This document shows positions 16,251 through 26,177 of a stretch of 64,000 nucleotides of DNA, piece after piece. This DNA comes from Cardiobacterium sp. Marseille-Q4385 (GTDB lineage: Bacteria; Pseudomonadota; Gammaproteobacteria; Cardiobacteriales; Cardiobacteriaceae). Made by a program: the position numbers and the translations under genes. The stretch's first letter is position 1. Each line of letters begins with the position of its first letter. The stretch covers positions 310,001 to 374,000 of the forward strand of contig NZ_OU745373.1 of assembly GCF_916618745.1 (NCBI RefSeq). The letters run 5' to 3'. The notes beneath the pieces were generated by a model. It was not told the DNA's origin, ran no database searches, and saw nothing but the letters and a program-made list of their open reading frames with translations.

Positions 16251-16483
16251 GTTGCCTCCTTGTGGAGATGTGTTGACGGTGAGCGGACTGTAACACCGCC
16301 CGCAGCCAGCATCAATCCGCCGTATCAGCCCTCTCCAAGACCCTGCCATGCTGTTTTTCTCCTATATATCGCAACGAGCGGTGCCAACGCGTTTTCGGCA
16401 CAGGGTTTGCATGGTGAAAGGTAGCGCGAGGCCGCTATAAGGCGGCATGGCGCATGTCAACATTATTAGGTTTGGAGATAGCA

Positions 16484-17119
16484 GTGAATCGATTTTTTCC
16501 CGCCACGCTGTGTCTGCTGGTGGCGGTTATGGCTCAGGCACAAACGGGGCGGCTCGTCGGCATGGACGCGCTGCCGGAAGACGGCACACCGCGCCTGGTC
16601 GGCGCAGATGAGGTGGATTGCAGCCGCATCCTGGATGCCGGGGCGCGGCAGTCGTGCGAGGATGCCCAAGGCAAACCCGCGCCGCCGGTTGAAACGATCT
16701 CCGCCGAAGACCGGGCATTGCTCGCCGCGCGCATGACGCCGCAAGCGCGGCAGGCCGCTGCCCCCAAGAATCTGCAAGACCCCATCGTTTGCGAGCGTTT
16801 CAGCCCGCAGGAAAGCGACCACTTCACCATCGCCGCCCGGGATGGTTCGCAGGAAGTGGTCGATGGCAATGCGTATCTGTATTTCCGCGTCAGCAAGGAC
16901 GACGACCTTATGGAGTTACCGGAGGTGTTCGTCGGCGATACCCTACCGAAAACGTTTGCCGCGCGCATGAGCGACGGCTCCACCAAGTATCTCGGCGACG
17001 GCAAATGGCTGGAAGAAGCGACACGGGTGCAGGCCGGCGAGAGTTACCGCGTCCGCCTGACCATCCAGTCACCGGGGACAACCAGCATCGCGGAAAGTCT
17101 GGCCTGCCTGACGCCGTAG
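16484..17119 (+). CDS. Secreted protein of unknown function
   Basis: This 211-residue protein starts at GTG with GGAG upstream, followed by a signal peptide ending near AQAQ. An in-frame ATG at 16454 would add ten residues ahead of the hydrophobic core and lacks a good ribosome-binding site. The mature protein contains four cysteines, spaced as two early (VDCSRIL, QSCEDA) and two later (IVCERF, LACLTP), possibly forming disulfides in the periplasm. No family is recognised. It is transcribed alone and followed by a terminator. Confidence 0.65.
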   Translation: MNRFFPATLCLLVAVMAQAQTGRLVGMDALPEDGTPRLVGADEVDCSRILDAGARQSCEDAQGKPAPPVETISAEDRALLAARMTPQARQAAAPKNLQDPIVCERFSPQESDHFTIAARDGSQEVVDGNAYLYFRVSKDDDLMELPEVFVGDTLPKTFAARMSDGSTKYLGDGKWLEEATRVQAGESYRVRLTIQSPGTTSIAESLACLTP

Positions 17120-17188
17120 GGCAGCGGGGTGGTGTGGCTAACCGTCCCCGCTGATGCGATGCATTCTGCGATCGGACATCACCCTACT

Positions 17189-17216
17189 CTCCCCCGCAAG
17201 CGGGGGAGTTTTTTCT
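17189..17216 (+). terminator. Rho-independent terminator
   Basis: CTCCCCCGC AA GCGGGGGAG followed by a run of six T ends the secreted-protein gene. Confidence 0.9.
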
Positions 17217-17337
17217 CCTTGATTCTTAGGGATTTTTTTATTTATCCCGATAGGTGGATACCCATGATGACGGCTGTATGGCGTTCGCGCAGCCCCCGCT
17301 ATATGATTGCCCGGAAACCTCAACCGGGAGAACCTCT

Positions 17338-18813
17338 ATGGCCATCAAGCCCATTCCAACCCTGATCGCGCTCGCCATCACGCTCTTCATCTGGTTTGTC
17401 CTGCCCGTGCCGGCAGGAGTCAGTGAAAACGGCTGGCATTTGCTCGCCCTCTTCGCCGGCACTATCGCTGCCATCATCGGCAAGGCTTTGCCGCTTGGCG
17501 CGGTTTCTGTCATTGCTGTGGCGCTGGTCGCCATCACCGGCGTGACCGTCGGTGCCGACGTAAAGAATCCCGGCGGCCAGGCGATTAAAGATGCCCTGTC
17601 TTCTTTTTCCAACCCGCTCATCTGGCTCATCGTCATTTCCATCATGGTCGCCCGTGGCGTTATCAAGACCGGCCTCGGCGAACGCATCGGCTATTACTTC
17701 ATCGCCCTGTTCGGCAAACGCACCATCGGCATCGCCTACGCGCTGGCATTGTCCGAGACCGTCCTGGCGCCGATTACGCCTTCGAACACCGCGCGCGGCG
17801 GCGGCATCATCCACCCCATCATGAAATCCATCGCCGGCGCCTTCGATTCTGATCCGGCCAAGGGTACGCAAGGCAAGATCGGCCGCTATCTCGCCCTGGT
17901 CAATTACAACGCCAACCCCATCACTTCCGGCATGTTCATCACCGCCACCGCCCCTAACCCGCTGGTGGTGGACGCCATCAACAAGATGGTCGGCAGCGAT
18001 TTTCATATGAGCTGGACGACCTGGGCGGTCGCCATGTTCATTCCAGGCATGGTCTGTATCCTGCTGATGCCGCTGGTGCTTTATTTCATTTACCCGCCGG
18101 AAATCAGGGAAACCCCCGATGCCGCTGTTTTCGCCCACAAAAAACTCGCCGCCCTCGGCAAAATCAAGCGTGATGAATGGTGGATGCTCGGCGTCTTTGC
18201 CCTGCTGCTGTTCTTCTGGGCGGATATTCCCTTCCATCTCACCCACATCACCGCCCTGAAACTCAATCCGACCACGACCGCCTTCCTCGGCCTCAGCGTC
18301 CTGCTCATCAGCGGTGTGCTGAGTTGGGGCGATGTCACGGCGGAAAAAAGCGCCTGGGATACGCTCATCTGGTTCGGCGCGCTGGTCATGATGGCCGACT
18401 GGCTGAACAAGCTCGGCGTCGTCACCTACTTCGCGGGACAAATTGAAGGCGGTATTGAAGCTCTCGCCCTGCCCTGGTTCATCTCGATGATCCTGCTCGC
18501 CCTCATCTACCTCTACGCGCACTACGCCTTCGCCAGCACCACCGCGCACATCTCCGCCATGCTGCTGGCCTTTTACGGCGCGGGAATCACGCTCGGCGCA
18601 CCGCCGCTCCTCTTTGGTCTCGTTCTCGCGGCAGCAGGCAATATCATGATGAGCCTCACCCACTACGCCACCGGCACCGCGCCCGTCATCTTCAGCTCCA
18701 ACTACGCCACCCTCGGCGAATGGTGGAAGGCGGGATTCATCACCAGCATCGTCAACTTCACCGTGTGGATTGCCGTCGGCATGCTGTGGTGGAAGGCGCT
18801 TGGCTATTACTGA
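17338..18813 (+). CDS. DASS-family dicarboxylate/anion:Na+ symporter (CitT/YbhI type)
   Basis: This 491-residue protein has about 12-14 membrane helices. The SNT-type motif appears as APITPSNTARGGGIIHP, and the second substrate loop as SLTHYATGTAPVIF near the C-terminus. These place it with bacterial CitT, TtdT and 2-oxoglutarate/malate translocators. Substrates in this family are C4-C6 di- and tricarboxylates; exchange for succinate would fit the frd operon's need for fumarate precursors, but this is inference. The ATG at 17338 follows GGGAGAA; an upstream extension to 17254 has no such site. Confidence 0.88.
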   Translation: MAIKPIPTLIALAITLFIWFVLPVPAGVSENGWHLLALFAGTIAAIIGKALPLGAVSVIAVALVAITGVTVGADVKNPGGQAIKDALSSFSNPLIWLIVISIMVARGVIKTGLGERIGYYFIALFGKRTIGIAYALALSETVLAPITPSNTARGGGIIHPIMKSIAGAFDSDPAKGTQGKIGRYLALVNYNANPITSGMFITATAPNPLVVDAINKMVGSDFHMSWTTWAVAMFIPGMVCILLMPLVLYFIYPPEIRETPDAAVFAHKKLAALGKIKRDEWWMLGVFALLLFFWADIPFHLTHITALKLNPTTTAFLGLSVLLISGVLSWGDVTAEKSAWDTLIWFGALVMMADWLNKLGVVTYFAGQIEGGIEALALPWFISMILLALIYLYAHYAFASTTAHISAMLLAFYGAGITLGAPPLLFGLVLAAAGNIMMSLTHYATGTAPVIFSSNYATLGEWWKAGFITSIVNFTVWIAVGMLWWKALGYY

Positions 18814-18860
18814 TTCCAACCCTCACCGGCCGGGCGGAATGCCCGGCCCAAAGGCTCTCT

Positions 18861-19316
18861 ATGGCACTTATCTGTAACCGCTACTACTACCCTTCGCTAC
18901 ACGTCTTTGTCCGCCTGCTGCCCGCCTATCTCATCACCCGCACGCTGGCGGACATCCTCTTTTCACCCCAAGCCGTGATGCTGGTCATGGAAAACCCTGC
19001 CCTGATTTTCCAACAATACCTGTTCCATCCCGCCTTCCTCTTTTCCGCCCTCGGTGCCGTCGCCTGGGCCATCTGGCGCCGCGCTGCCTACAACAGCCGC
19101 GAAGTTTTCTATACCACGGCGGTCTGCCTCGCCCTGGAAATCCTCGTGCAGCTCTACCTGCTCAAACGCTATTTCGACACCCTGCCCGACATTTACCTGC
19201 ACGACGACTCCTTTTCTCTCGCCAGCCTCTCCATCCTCCACCATGCCGCCATTGGTGCCGTGATCATGCTGGTGCTGGCGCGCCTTATCCTGCCCGAAAT
19301 CCAAGATGACGACTAA
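18861..19316 (+). CDS. Small membrane protein upstream of ntrY
   Basis: This 151-residue protein has four predicted membrane helices and a highly charged short C-terminus (EIQDDD). The ATG at 18861 was chosen because residues before it come from a frame overlapping the DASS gene. Its stop overlaps ntrY by 11 bases, so it belongs to the ntrYX operon. I do not recognise the family. A role in supporting or sensing for NtrY is possible from position alone. Confidence 0.7.
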   Translation: MALICNRYYYPSLHVFVRLLPAYLITRTLADILFSPQAVMLVMENPALIFQQYLFHPAFLFSALGAVAWAIWRRAAYNSREVFYTTAVCLALEILVQLYLLKRYFDTLPDIYLHDDSFSLASLSILHHAAIGAVIMLVLARLILPEIQDDD

Positions 19317-21525
19317 CCTGCCCCTGCCCTACTCCGCCCCCACCATTCCCCTGGCATCCGACCAGATCAGCCGCCAGCGCAAAGCACGCCGCACCGGCAT
19401 CATCCTCATCTGCGCCATCCTCGTCCTGCTGACGCTGAACAGCATCCACAGCTTCGGTCAGGCGGCGATGAGTGGCCAGCCGCTGCAACGCAGCCAGCTT
19501 GCCCTCATCAACATCACCATCGCCGGTCTCGTCATCCTCATCCTCATCACCCTGTGGCAAATCATCCGCAGCGCGCGCGACCACCGCCGCAAAAAAAAGA
19601 GCAGCCTCGGTTTTTACTACGGCTGGCGCATCTTCACCACCGCCATCATCCCTGCCGCCATCATCGCCGCATTCAGCTGGCAATACCTCACCTACGACCT
19701 CGGCAAAGTCTTCAATACCCGTATCAACAACGCCCTCGACAACGCCCTGCAACTGTCCCGCACCGCCATCGCCATCCGCACCGGGCAAACCCTCGAACAA
19801 ACCCGCATCCTGCGCCAGGCGATGGGCGACATGAACCAGGCGACGCTAATCGCCAACATCGAGCCGCTGCGGCGGCAGACCGGCGCGCTCGAACTCGCCG
19901 TCTTCGACCTGCAAGGCACCATCGTTGCCTTCAGCAGCGCCGACACCGGCAAACTCATCGTTGAAGCACCAAGCACCGCTGCGATGCTGAATGCCACCGA
20001 CGAACAGGAACACTTCGAATACGGCGACAACAACGGCGAATACACCATCACCGTCCTCACCATCATCAGAAAACCCGAAAACACCTTCTACCTGCAAGCG
20101 GTGTACAGCATGCCCGAAGCCTTCAACACCCAGGCGGAAGGCGTACGCGAACAATACCGCCAGCACCAGAGCTACAACGCCCTGCAACCACGCATCCGCG
20201 CCAACATCATCCTCGTCTTCGCCACCACTATCCTGCTCACCACCCTCATCATCATCTGGCTGGCGGCGCATTTCAGCGAACGCCTCGGCCACCCGCTGCG
20301 CGCCCTGAGCCGCGCTGCCGAAAACATCGCCGGCGGTGACTACCATGCGCGCATCACCGACCTGCCGCAAAACGAACTCGGCAACCTCGGCCGCCAGTTC
20401 AACCACATGAGCCAGAGCCTCGAAGACGCCCGCGAGACCAACGACCGCGTGCAGCGCCTGCTCGTCGAACAAAAAGCGCGGCTGGAAACCATCATGGACA
20501 ACATCACCGGCGGCGTGCTCACTCTCGACGGCGGCGGCCGCCTGCAAAGCTGGAACCGAAATGCCGGCAAAATCCTCGATCTCCCCCTCGTCAACCTGCA
20601 CAAAACCCCGCTGCCCGAAACCGACAAACCCAGCGAAAACAGCTACCAGGAACTCATGCAGGCACTCTTGCCCGTCATCACCACCAGCCAGGAAAACTGG
20701 CAGCAGGAAATCACCCTGAACCGCCACAGTGCGCGCAAAATCCTCATGTGCCACGGCAGTCGCCTGCCGGATAGCGGCAAGCGCGGGCGGCACGGCCACG
20801 TCATCGTCATTGACGACATCACCGAATTCCTGCATGCACAGAGAAACGCCGCTTGGGAAGAAGTCGCAAAACGCCTCGCCCACGAAATCAAAAACCCGCT
20901 TACCCCCATCCGCCTGCAAAGCGAACGCCTGCAACGCCGCCTCGCCGACAAACTCAGCGACGAGGCGGACAAACAAATCCTCAGCAAAGCAACCGGCACC
21001 ATCATCGACCAGGTCGAAGCCATGCAGCAAATCGTCGCCGACTTCAGCCAAATCGCGAAACCGCTGGAAACCCGCCGACAAAACCTGCAACTCAACCCGC
21101 TGCTCCGGCAAATCGCTGAACTCTACCGCGAACACCATCCCGAACTCGACCTTGCCGAACCGCAGCGCCCGGTGCACGCTGATCCCGTCCATATCCGGCA
21201 AATCCTCATCAACCTCATGAAAAACGCCATCGAAGCGACACAGAACGAAGCCAACCCGCGCATCCGCTGGCGCAGTCACGAAGAGGGTGGCAACATCATC
21301 CTCGACATCGAAGACAACGGCCCCGGCTTTGCCGACCTCACCAAAGACCCGTTTGAACCCTACGTCACCAACAAACCCAAGGGCACTGGCCTCGGCCTCG
21401 CCATCGTCAAAAAAATCGTGCACGAACACGACGGCACCATTAGCGCCGGCCATAGCCGCGAACTGGGCGGTGCTAAAATAACCCTCATTCTGCCCGCCAC
21501 CCAACCCGCGAGTACCCCCGTATGA
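19306..21525 (+). CDS. ntrY: Sensor histidine kinase NtrY
   Basis: This 739-residue kinase has two N-terminal helices, then a third before a periplasmic domain of about 180 residues and another helix near residue 310. A HAMP domain (LSRAAENIAGGDYHARITDL) and a PAS-like domain follow. The HisKA box is AHEIKNPLTPIRLQSERLQR with phospho-acceptor H526. The ATPase has NAIEATQ, DNGPGF and KGTGLGLAIV. This matches NtrY, which in other bacteria responds to nitrogen or redox state. It overlaps ntrX by four bases. Confidence 0.92.
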   Translation: MTTNLPLPYSAPTIPLASDQISRQRKARRTGIILICAILVLLTLNSIHSFGQAAMSGQPLQRSQLALINITIAGLVILILITLWQIIRSARDHRRKKKSSLGFYYGWRIFTTAIIPAAIIAAFSWQYLTYDLGKVFNTRINNALDNALQLSRTAIAIRTGQTLEQTRILRQAMGDMNQATLIANIEPLRRQTGALELAVFDLQGTIVAFSSADTGKLIVEAPSTAAMLNATDEQEHFEYGDNNGEYTITVLTIIRKPENTFYLQAVYSMPEAFNTQAEGVREQYRQHQSYNALQPRIRANIILVFATTILLTTLIIIWLAAHFSERLGHPLRALSRAAENIAGGDYHARITDLPQNELGNLGRQFNHMSQSLEDARETNDRVQRLLVEQKARLETIMDNITGGVLTLDGGGRLQSWNRNAGKILDLPLVNLHKTPLPETDKPSENSYQELMQALLPVITTSQENWQQEITLNRHSARKILMCHGSRLPDSGKRGRHGHVIVIDDITEFLHAQRNAAWEEVAKRLAHEIKNPLTPIRLQSERLQRRLADKLSDEADKQILSKATGTIIDQVEAMQQIVADFSQIAKPLETRRQNLQLNPLLRQIAELYREHHPELDLAEPQRPVHADPVHIRQILINLMKNAIEATQNEANPRIRWRSHEEGGNIILDIEDNGPGFADLTKDPFEPYVTNKPKGTGLGLAIVKKIVHEHDGTISAGHSRELGGAKITLILPATQPASTPV

Positions 21526-22889
21526 CCAACACGACCAATGCCGACATCCTCATCATCGACGACGAAACCGGCATCCTTGACACCCTCTCCGACATCCTCG
21601 GCGACGAGGGTTACACCACCTACACCGCCGCCAATGCCGCTGAAGCGCGCACACAAAACCTGCAACACAAACCGCAACTCATCCTCCTCGACATCTGGAT
21701 GCCCGATACCGACGGCATCAGCCTGCTGCGCGAATGGCAACAAAGCGGCAGCCTGCAATGCCCCGTCGTCATCATGAGCGGGCACGGCACCATCGAAACC
21801 GCTGTTGAAGCGACCAAACTCGGCGCCTACGACTTCCTGGAAAAACCGCTATCCAGCGCCAAACTGCTGCTCACCGTACAGCGCGCCCTGCAAGCCCATA
21901 GCCTGCAAACCCAAAACGCCGCACTCAAAGCCAAAATCAACCCGCCTGCCGAAATCATCGGCAAAAGCGCACAAACCCAGGCCCTGCGCCAACGCGCCGC
22001 GCAGCTGGCCGAACAGAACATGCCCATCCTCATCCACGGCAATGCCGGCACCGGCAAACAGCACCTCGCCCGCCACATCCACCAGAACAGCGTGCGCCGC
22101 GACGCCCCCTTCATCAACACCAACCTCGCTGCCATCGACAGTAACGACATCCCCACCATCCTCCTCGGTGACCACAAACGCCCCGGCCTCATCGCCCAGG
22201 CTGGCGACGGCACCCTCTACCTCGACGAAATCGGCAACCTACGCGAAGACATCCAAACCACCCTGCAACACCTGCTCGAACACCACGAATACTATCCCGG
22301 CGACAACAGCGGGGCGCGACAAAGCCGAGCCCGCGTCATCGCCGCCACCCGCCTGCCGCTGAACATCCTCAAAGAACGCCTGAGCCCCGCCCTCTACGAC
22401 CACATCACCATCGTCACCATCGCCATCAGCCCGCTCGAGGCGCACAGCGAAGACGTGCCCGAACTGCTCGACTACTACAGCCAGCAATACGCCGACACCG
22501 AACAACTGCCCTACCGCCACTTCAGCCTCGCTGCACAAAACCTGCTGCGCCAGCACAACTGGGCGGCAGGCAACATCCGCGAACTGAAAAACCTGGTGCA
22601 ACGCCTGCTCGTGCACAGCGACGAACCGGAAATCGGCGCCGAAGAAGCCAAAGCGGCGCTTATCCCGAGCGAACATAGCAATCCGGACAGCCTGTGGTCG
22701 CAAATCATCCCGAAAGACATGACCCTGCGTGATGCGCGCGAAGTCTTCGAGCGACAATACCTGCTCGAATACTTCCGCCAATGCGACGGCAACATCGCCA
22801 AACTCGCGGGCAAAGTCGGCATGGACCGCACTAACCTCTACCGCAAATTGCGCAGCCTCGGCATCGACCCAACCCATAAACCCAAATAA
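21522..22889 (+). CDS. ntrX: Response regulator NtrX lacking the GAFTGA loop
   Basis: This 455-residue regulator has a receiver domain with D57 (LLDIWMPDTDG), an AAA+ domain with Walker A GNAGTGKQ at 173-180 and Walker B TLYLDEIGN, and a Fis-type helix-turn-helix at the C-terminus (NIAKLAGKVGMDRTNLYRKL). Between NLAAIDSNDI and LDEIG the usual ELFGHEKGAFTGA segment is replaced by a shorter TILLGDHKRPGLIAQAG. Without GAFTGA it should not activate sigma-54 polymerase, and more likely works as a DNA-binding regulator with sigma-70 promoters. Confidence 0.92.
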   Translation: MTNTTNADILIIDDETGILDTLSDILGDEGYTTYTAANAAEARTQNLQHKPQLILLDIWMPDTDGISLLREWQQSGSLQCPVVIMSGHGTIETAVEATKLGAYDFLEKPLSSAKLLLTVQRALQAHSLQTQNAALKAKINPPAEIIGKSAQTQALRQRAAQLAEQNMPILIHGNAGTGKQHLARHIHQNSVRRDAPFINTNLAAIDSNDIPTILLGDHKRPGLIAQAGDGTLYLDEIGNLREDIQTTLQHLLEHHEYYPGDNSGARQSRARVIAATRLPLNILKERLSPALYDHITIVTIAISPLEAHSEDVPELLDYYSQQYADTEQLPYRHFSLAAQNLLRQHNWAAGNIRELKNLVQRLLVHSDEPEIGAEEAKAALIPSEHSNPDSLWSQIIPKDMTLRDAREVFERQYLLEYFRQCDGNIAKLAGKVGMDRTNLYRKLRSLGIDPTHKPK

Positions 22890-23179
22890 CAACAGCCGCC
22901 GGCACAGGTAGCTTTTTCTTGCCATCCGGACATCCGGCGCCATATCCCGGCCGATATAATGCGCGCGTCCTGTTTGGCGTATGTCTGTGTTGCCTGCCGT
23001 GATTAACAATGTCGATAAAAATTCATGCCGCAAGAAACCTGTCTTGCGTAAGCGGCAATAGCGTAATGAATGACATGAGAAAGCCACTATCACGACAACA
23101 GGAAAAGAACGGCATAAAAAAAGCCGCCTTACGAGCAGCAAACGCCGCAAAAAAACTCACAATCTCAGCGAATACTTCC

Positions 23180-24955
23180 ATGAATATCCTGCAAAATTTC
23201 ATCTTTCCAGACTATAACCCGCTTGCACCCGCAGACATGTATTTCCGTGGCAACGATGCTGGCGTATTCCTGCGCAATGAAAGCTGTCTGCAATGCAAAA
23301 AATACGGCCAATATACCTTTGATACTTACTTTAACGGTTTCATGCTCGATGCCTGGTCTGGCCGGGCCAAAATCGACAGCCTGCATGCCACCTTGCGCGG
23401 TAAAGGCACTTTCCAAATCCAATTCATTCTAGAGCGGCACTGTGATTACGCACAGCGGATTATCCTGACGCAGCAAGTCACACTGACCGAAACCGGCATT
23501 TCTTTCCCGCTGGATAGCGCCCTCGCCTGGCAGGACGGTATGCTCTATCTCGCTATCACCGCCTTGGAAGAAGACGCCCTTTTTTATGGCGGTGCCTATT
23601 GGACGGATACCGCGCCGAGGAATCCGGTCAAGCTGGGCATGGTCATCACCCACTTCAACCGCAAAAACTATATCCTGCCCGCTATTGCAAGAATTAGCCG
23701 CCATATTCTCGGCAATCCGCAATGGGCAGAGAAAATCGCCCTGATAGTCGTCGATAACTCGCAAAATATTTCGGCGGAAGAGGCGGGACTGGCGCATGTC
23801 ATTCCCAATAAAAATCTCGGCGGTAGTGGCGGATTCACGCGCGGTCTGCTGTATTTGCAAGATGCCGGGGATTTTACCCATTGCCTTTTTATGGACGATG
23901 ACGCTTCCTGCGAAATCGAATCCATCCTGCGCAGCTATGTTTTGCTGCAATACGTACAAGAATCCCGTTTCGCCATTGCGGGCGCTTTATTGCAGGAAAA
24001 TCATCCGTCCATCCTGCATGAAAAAGGCGCTGTCTATCGCCATACCCTCAATCATGGCCTGCATCGTGGTCTGGATATTCGCGAGAAAGCAAATATCATT
24101 GCCTCGGAAATTGGCGAGATGGCCGCCAATTTCGGCGCCTGGTGGTTTTTCGCTTTCAGCATCCGCGATGTCGAGGTGTATCCCTATCCCTTTTTCGTGC
24201 GCGGCGACGACATCCTCTTCGGCATCAGTAACCGCTTCAACATCCTCACCCTCAGCGGCATCGCCTGCTGGGGCGATGACTTCGCCATCAAGGAAAATCC
24301 GCTCACCCGCTATCTCGGCCTGCGCAGTACCCTGGTCTGCTCAATGCTCTTGGGCGATGTCTCCTGGCCGCACCTATCGCTTACCTGCCTGCGTTGGTTT
24401 GCGGCGAGTGCCCTCTCCCATAACTACGCCTCCACCGAAGCGCTCCTGCTCGCCCTGGATGACGTGTGCCAAGGGCCGGATACCTTCTTGCAAGATATGA
24501 GCGCCGCCAGAGTGCGCGAAAAAATAGCGCCCCTCGCTGCACAGGAAAAAATGACCCCGGTACGGCATGAAGATATCGGCGCCCAATTCGTCGGCATGCA
24601 CGAAAGCCGCTGGCGCAAGCTGTGCCGCCTCCTCACCCTGAACGGTCTGCTCCTGCCATCCTTCCTGCTTAAAGACGATACCGTCTGGCAGCGCAAAGGC
24701 TTCCGTGCTTCCTTCCGCGAAATCTTCCGCTTCAAGCGGGTCTATTATGAATACGAAAGCGGACATGTCGGCTATCTGGCGCATTACGACCGCAAACGTT
24801 TCTTTACCCTGCTTTTCCGCCTGCTGGGCATGCTGCTGCGCAACGCACCGCGCTACCGGCAACTGCGGCAGGAATACCGCACACGCTTCCCAGCGATGAC
24901 CTCGCGTGCCTTCTGGCAGACGGTGTACGCCGACGACGACAAGACACAGGCGTAA
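23180..24955 (+). CDS. GT2-family glycosyltransferase, GlfT2-like
   Basis: From the ATG at 23180 this is a 591-residue protein. It has an N-terminal beta-rich domain, a GT-A catalytic domain with NKNLGGSGGFTRG and the metal-binding DDDA, and a helical C-terminal region. This order resembles galactofuranosyltransferase GlfT2 and related bacterial enzymes that build surface polysaccharides from UDP-sugars. The frame is open to 23009, with alternative ATGs at 23009 and 23066; none has a convincing ribosome-binding site. The 23180 start gives MNILQNFIFPDYN, closest to the family N-terminus. No UDP-galactopyranose mutase is nearby, so the sugar is not certain. Confidence 0.8.
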   Translation: MNILQNFIFPDYNPLAPADMYFRGNDAGVFLRNESCLQCKKYGQYTFDTYFNGFMLDAWSGRAKIDSLHATLRGKGTFQIQFILERHCDYAQRIILTQQVTLTETGISFPLDSALAWQDGMLYLAITALEEDALFYGGAYWTDTAPRNPVKLGMVITHFNRKNYILPAIARISRHILGNPQWAEKIALIVVDNSQNISAEEAGLAHVIPNKNLGGSGGFTRGLLYLQDAGDFTHCLFMDDDASCEIESILRSYVLLQYVQESRFAIAGALLQENHPSILHEKGAVYRHTLNHGLHRGLDIREKANIIASEIGEMAANFGAWWFFAFSIRDVEVYPYPFFVRGDDILFGISNRFNILTLSGIACWGDDFAIKENPLTRYLGLRSTLVCSMLLGDVSWPHLSLTCLRWFAASALSHNYASTEALLLALDDVCQGPDTFLQDMSAARVREKIAPLAAQEKMTPVRHEDIGAQFVGMHESRWRKLCRLLTLNGLLLPSFLLKDDTVWQRKGFRASFREIFRFKRVYYEYESGHVGYLAHYDRKRFFTLLFRLLGMLLRNAPRYRQLRQEYRTRFPAMTSRAFWQTVYADDDKTQA

Positions 24956-25012
24956 TCTCGCCGGGGCCGCCCGTAAGCGGGATGTACAATGGCGCTTTTT
25001 CAAGGATTCTTC

Positions 25013-26176
25013 ATGTCCCACGCTAAAAACAGCCGTCTTTTTCTCATCCTGCTGCTCGGCTCGCTCTCTGCCTTCGGGCCTTTTATCACCGACCTTTACC
25101 TGCCCGCGCTGCCGGGTATGGGCGAGTATTTCCACACCAGCGCCTCCATGGTGCAGCTGACCCTAACCACGTCCATGATTGGCCTCGGTCTCGGCCAGCT
25201 TTTTATTGGCCCCATCAGCGACAAATACGGACGCATCCGCCCGCTGATGGTGTCGCTTGCCATCTATATCGCCAGCAGCCTGCTTATTGTTTTTACGCAG
25301 GATATTGAAGGGATGATCGTGCTGCGCGCCATTCAGGGTCTGTCGTCGGCAGGCAGCGTGGTGCTGTCGCGCGCGATTGCCGCCGATTGGTATCAGGGCG
25401 AGGAGCTTGGCCGTTTTTACGGGCTATTGATGTCAGTGAACGGCATCGCGCCGATTATCTCGCCAGTCATCGGGGCGCTGCTGTTGCAGTTCACCAATTG
25501 GCGCGGGATTTTTGTGGTACTAGTGCTAATTGGCGTGGTGCTGATGGCCTTCTGCCGGCGTCTGGAAGAGTCACACCCGCCGCATAAACGCGTCTCCGGC
25601 TCGCTGCTCTCCATTTTTGCCGTGCTTGGCAAGATTCTCGGCAACCGCACTTTTATGGGGTTTGCCTGTATTCAGGCACTGGTGATGGGTGGGCTGTTTG
25701 CCTACATCGCCTCGTCGTCATTTATTTTTCAGACCGCTTATGGCGTCAGCGATTTTGTTTACAGCCTCTGCTTTGCTTTGAACGGCGCAGCGCTGGTCGG
25801 CGGGGCGACTCTCGCACGCAAGATGCGGGTGCAGCGCGCGCTGCGTTTCGGTATCGGTGGTTATGCCGCTGCCGCTTTACTGGTGGCGCTGGTGTTGTGC
25901 GCGCAGGCACCAGTCTGGTTGGTGGAAATCGGCTTTTTCCTGCTACTTTTTTGTATGGGCTGCGTCAATCCGGGGCTGTCCGCGCTGGCCATGTCCGCCG
26001 AACGACAATATGCGGGCAGTGCTTCCGCTTTTCTCGGTTTTTTCGGCTTTACCCTCGGCGGTGCGGTCTCACCGCTGGTCGGCATCGGCAATATTTTTTA
26101 TGCGGCCGCAAGCGCTATTCTCGTCTGCGCCCTCCTCGCTGCCGCCCTCTATTGGCAAATGCGCGATAAGGCCTGA
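25013..26176 (+). CDS. MFS drug-resistance exporter, Bcr/CflA type
   Basis: This 387-residue, 12-helix transporter carries the Bcr/CflA N-terminal signature (GPFITDLYLPALPGM). It also has the MFS motif A (FIGPISDKYGRIRPL) between helices 2 and 3, and RAIQGLSSAGSVVLSRAIAAD. Proteins of this group export small drugs or metabolites by proton antiport. The ATG at 25013 has AAGGA upstream; an in-frame ATG at 24989 does not. It stands alone and faces the DUF721 gene tail to tail, one base apart. Confidence 0.9.
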   Translation: MSHAKNSRLFLILLLGSLSAFGPFITDLYLPALPGMGEYFHTSASMVQLTLTTSMIGLGLGQLFIGPISDKYGRIRPLMVSLAIYIASSLLIVFTQDIEGMIVLRAIQGLSSAGSVVLSRAIAADWYQGEELGRFYGLLMSVNGIAPIISPVIGALLLQFTNWRGIFVVLVLIGVVLMAFCRRLEESHPPHKRVSGSLLSIFAVLGKILGNRTFMGFACIQALVMGGLFAYIASSSFIFQTAYGVSDFVYSLCFALNGAALVGGATLARKMRVQRALRFGIGGYAAAALLVALVLCAQAPVWLVEIGFFLLLFCMGCVNPGLSALAMSAERQYAGSASAFLGFFGFTLGGAVSPLVGIGNIFYAAASAILVCALLAAALYWQMRDKA

Positions 26177-26177
26177 A

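Noticed and set aside
17320..18819. A 499-aa minus-strand ORF opposite the DASS carrier
   Set aside because: Very rich in Glu, Asp and Gly, as expected from the reverse complement of a membrane protein gene.
19846..21504. A 552-aa minus-strand ORF opposite ntrY
   Set aside because: Shadow frame of the HAMP, PAS and kinase domains of NtrY; no family features of its own.
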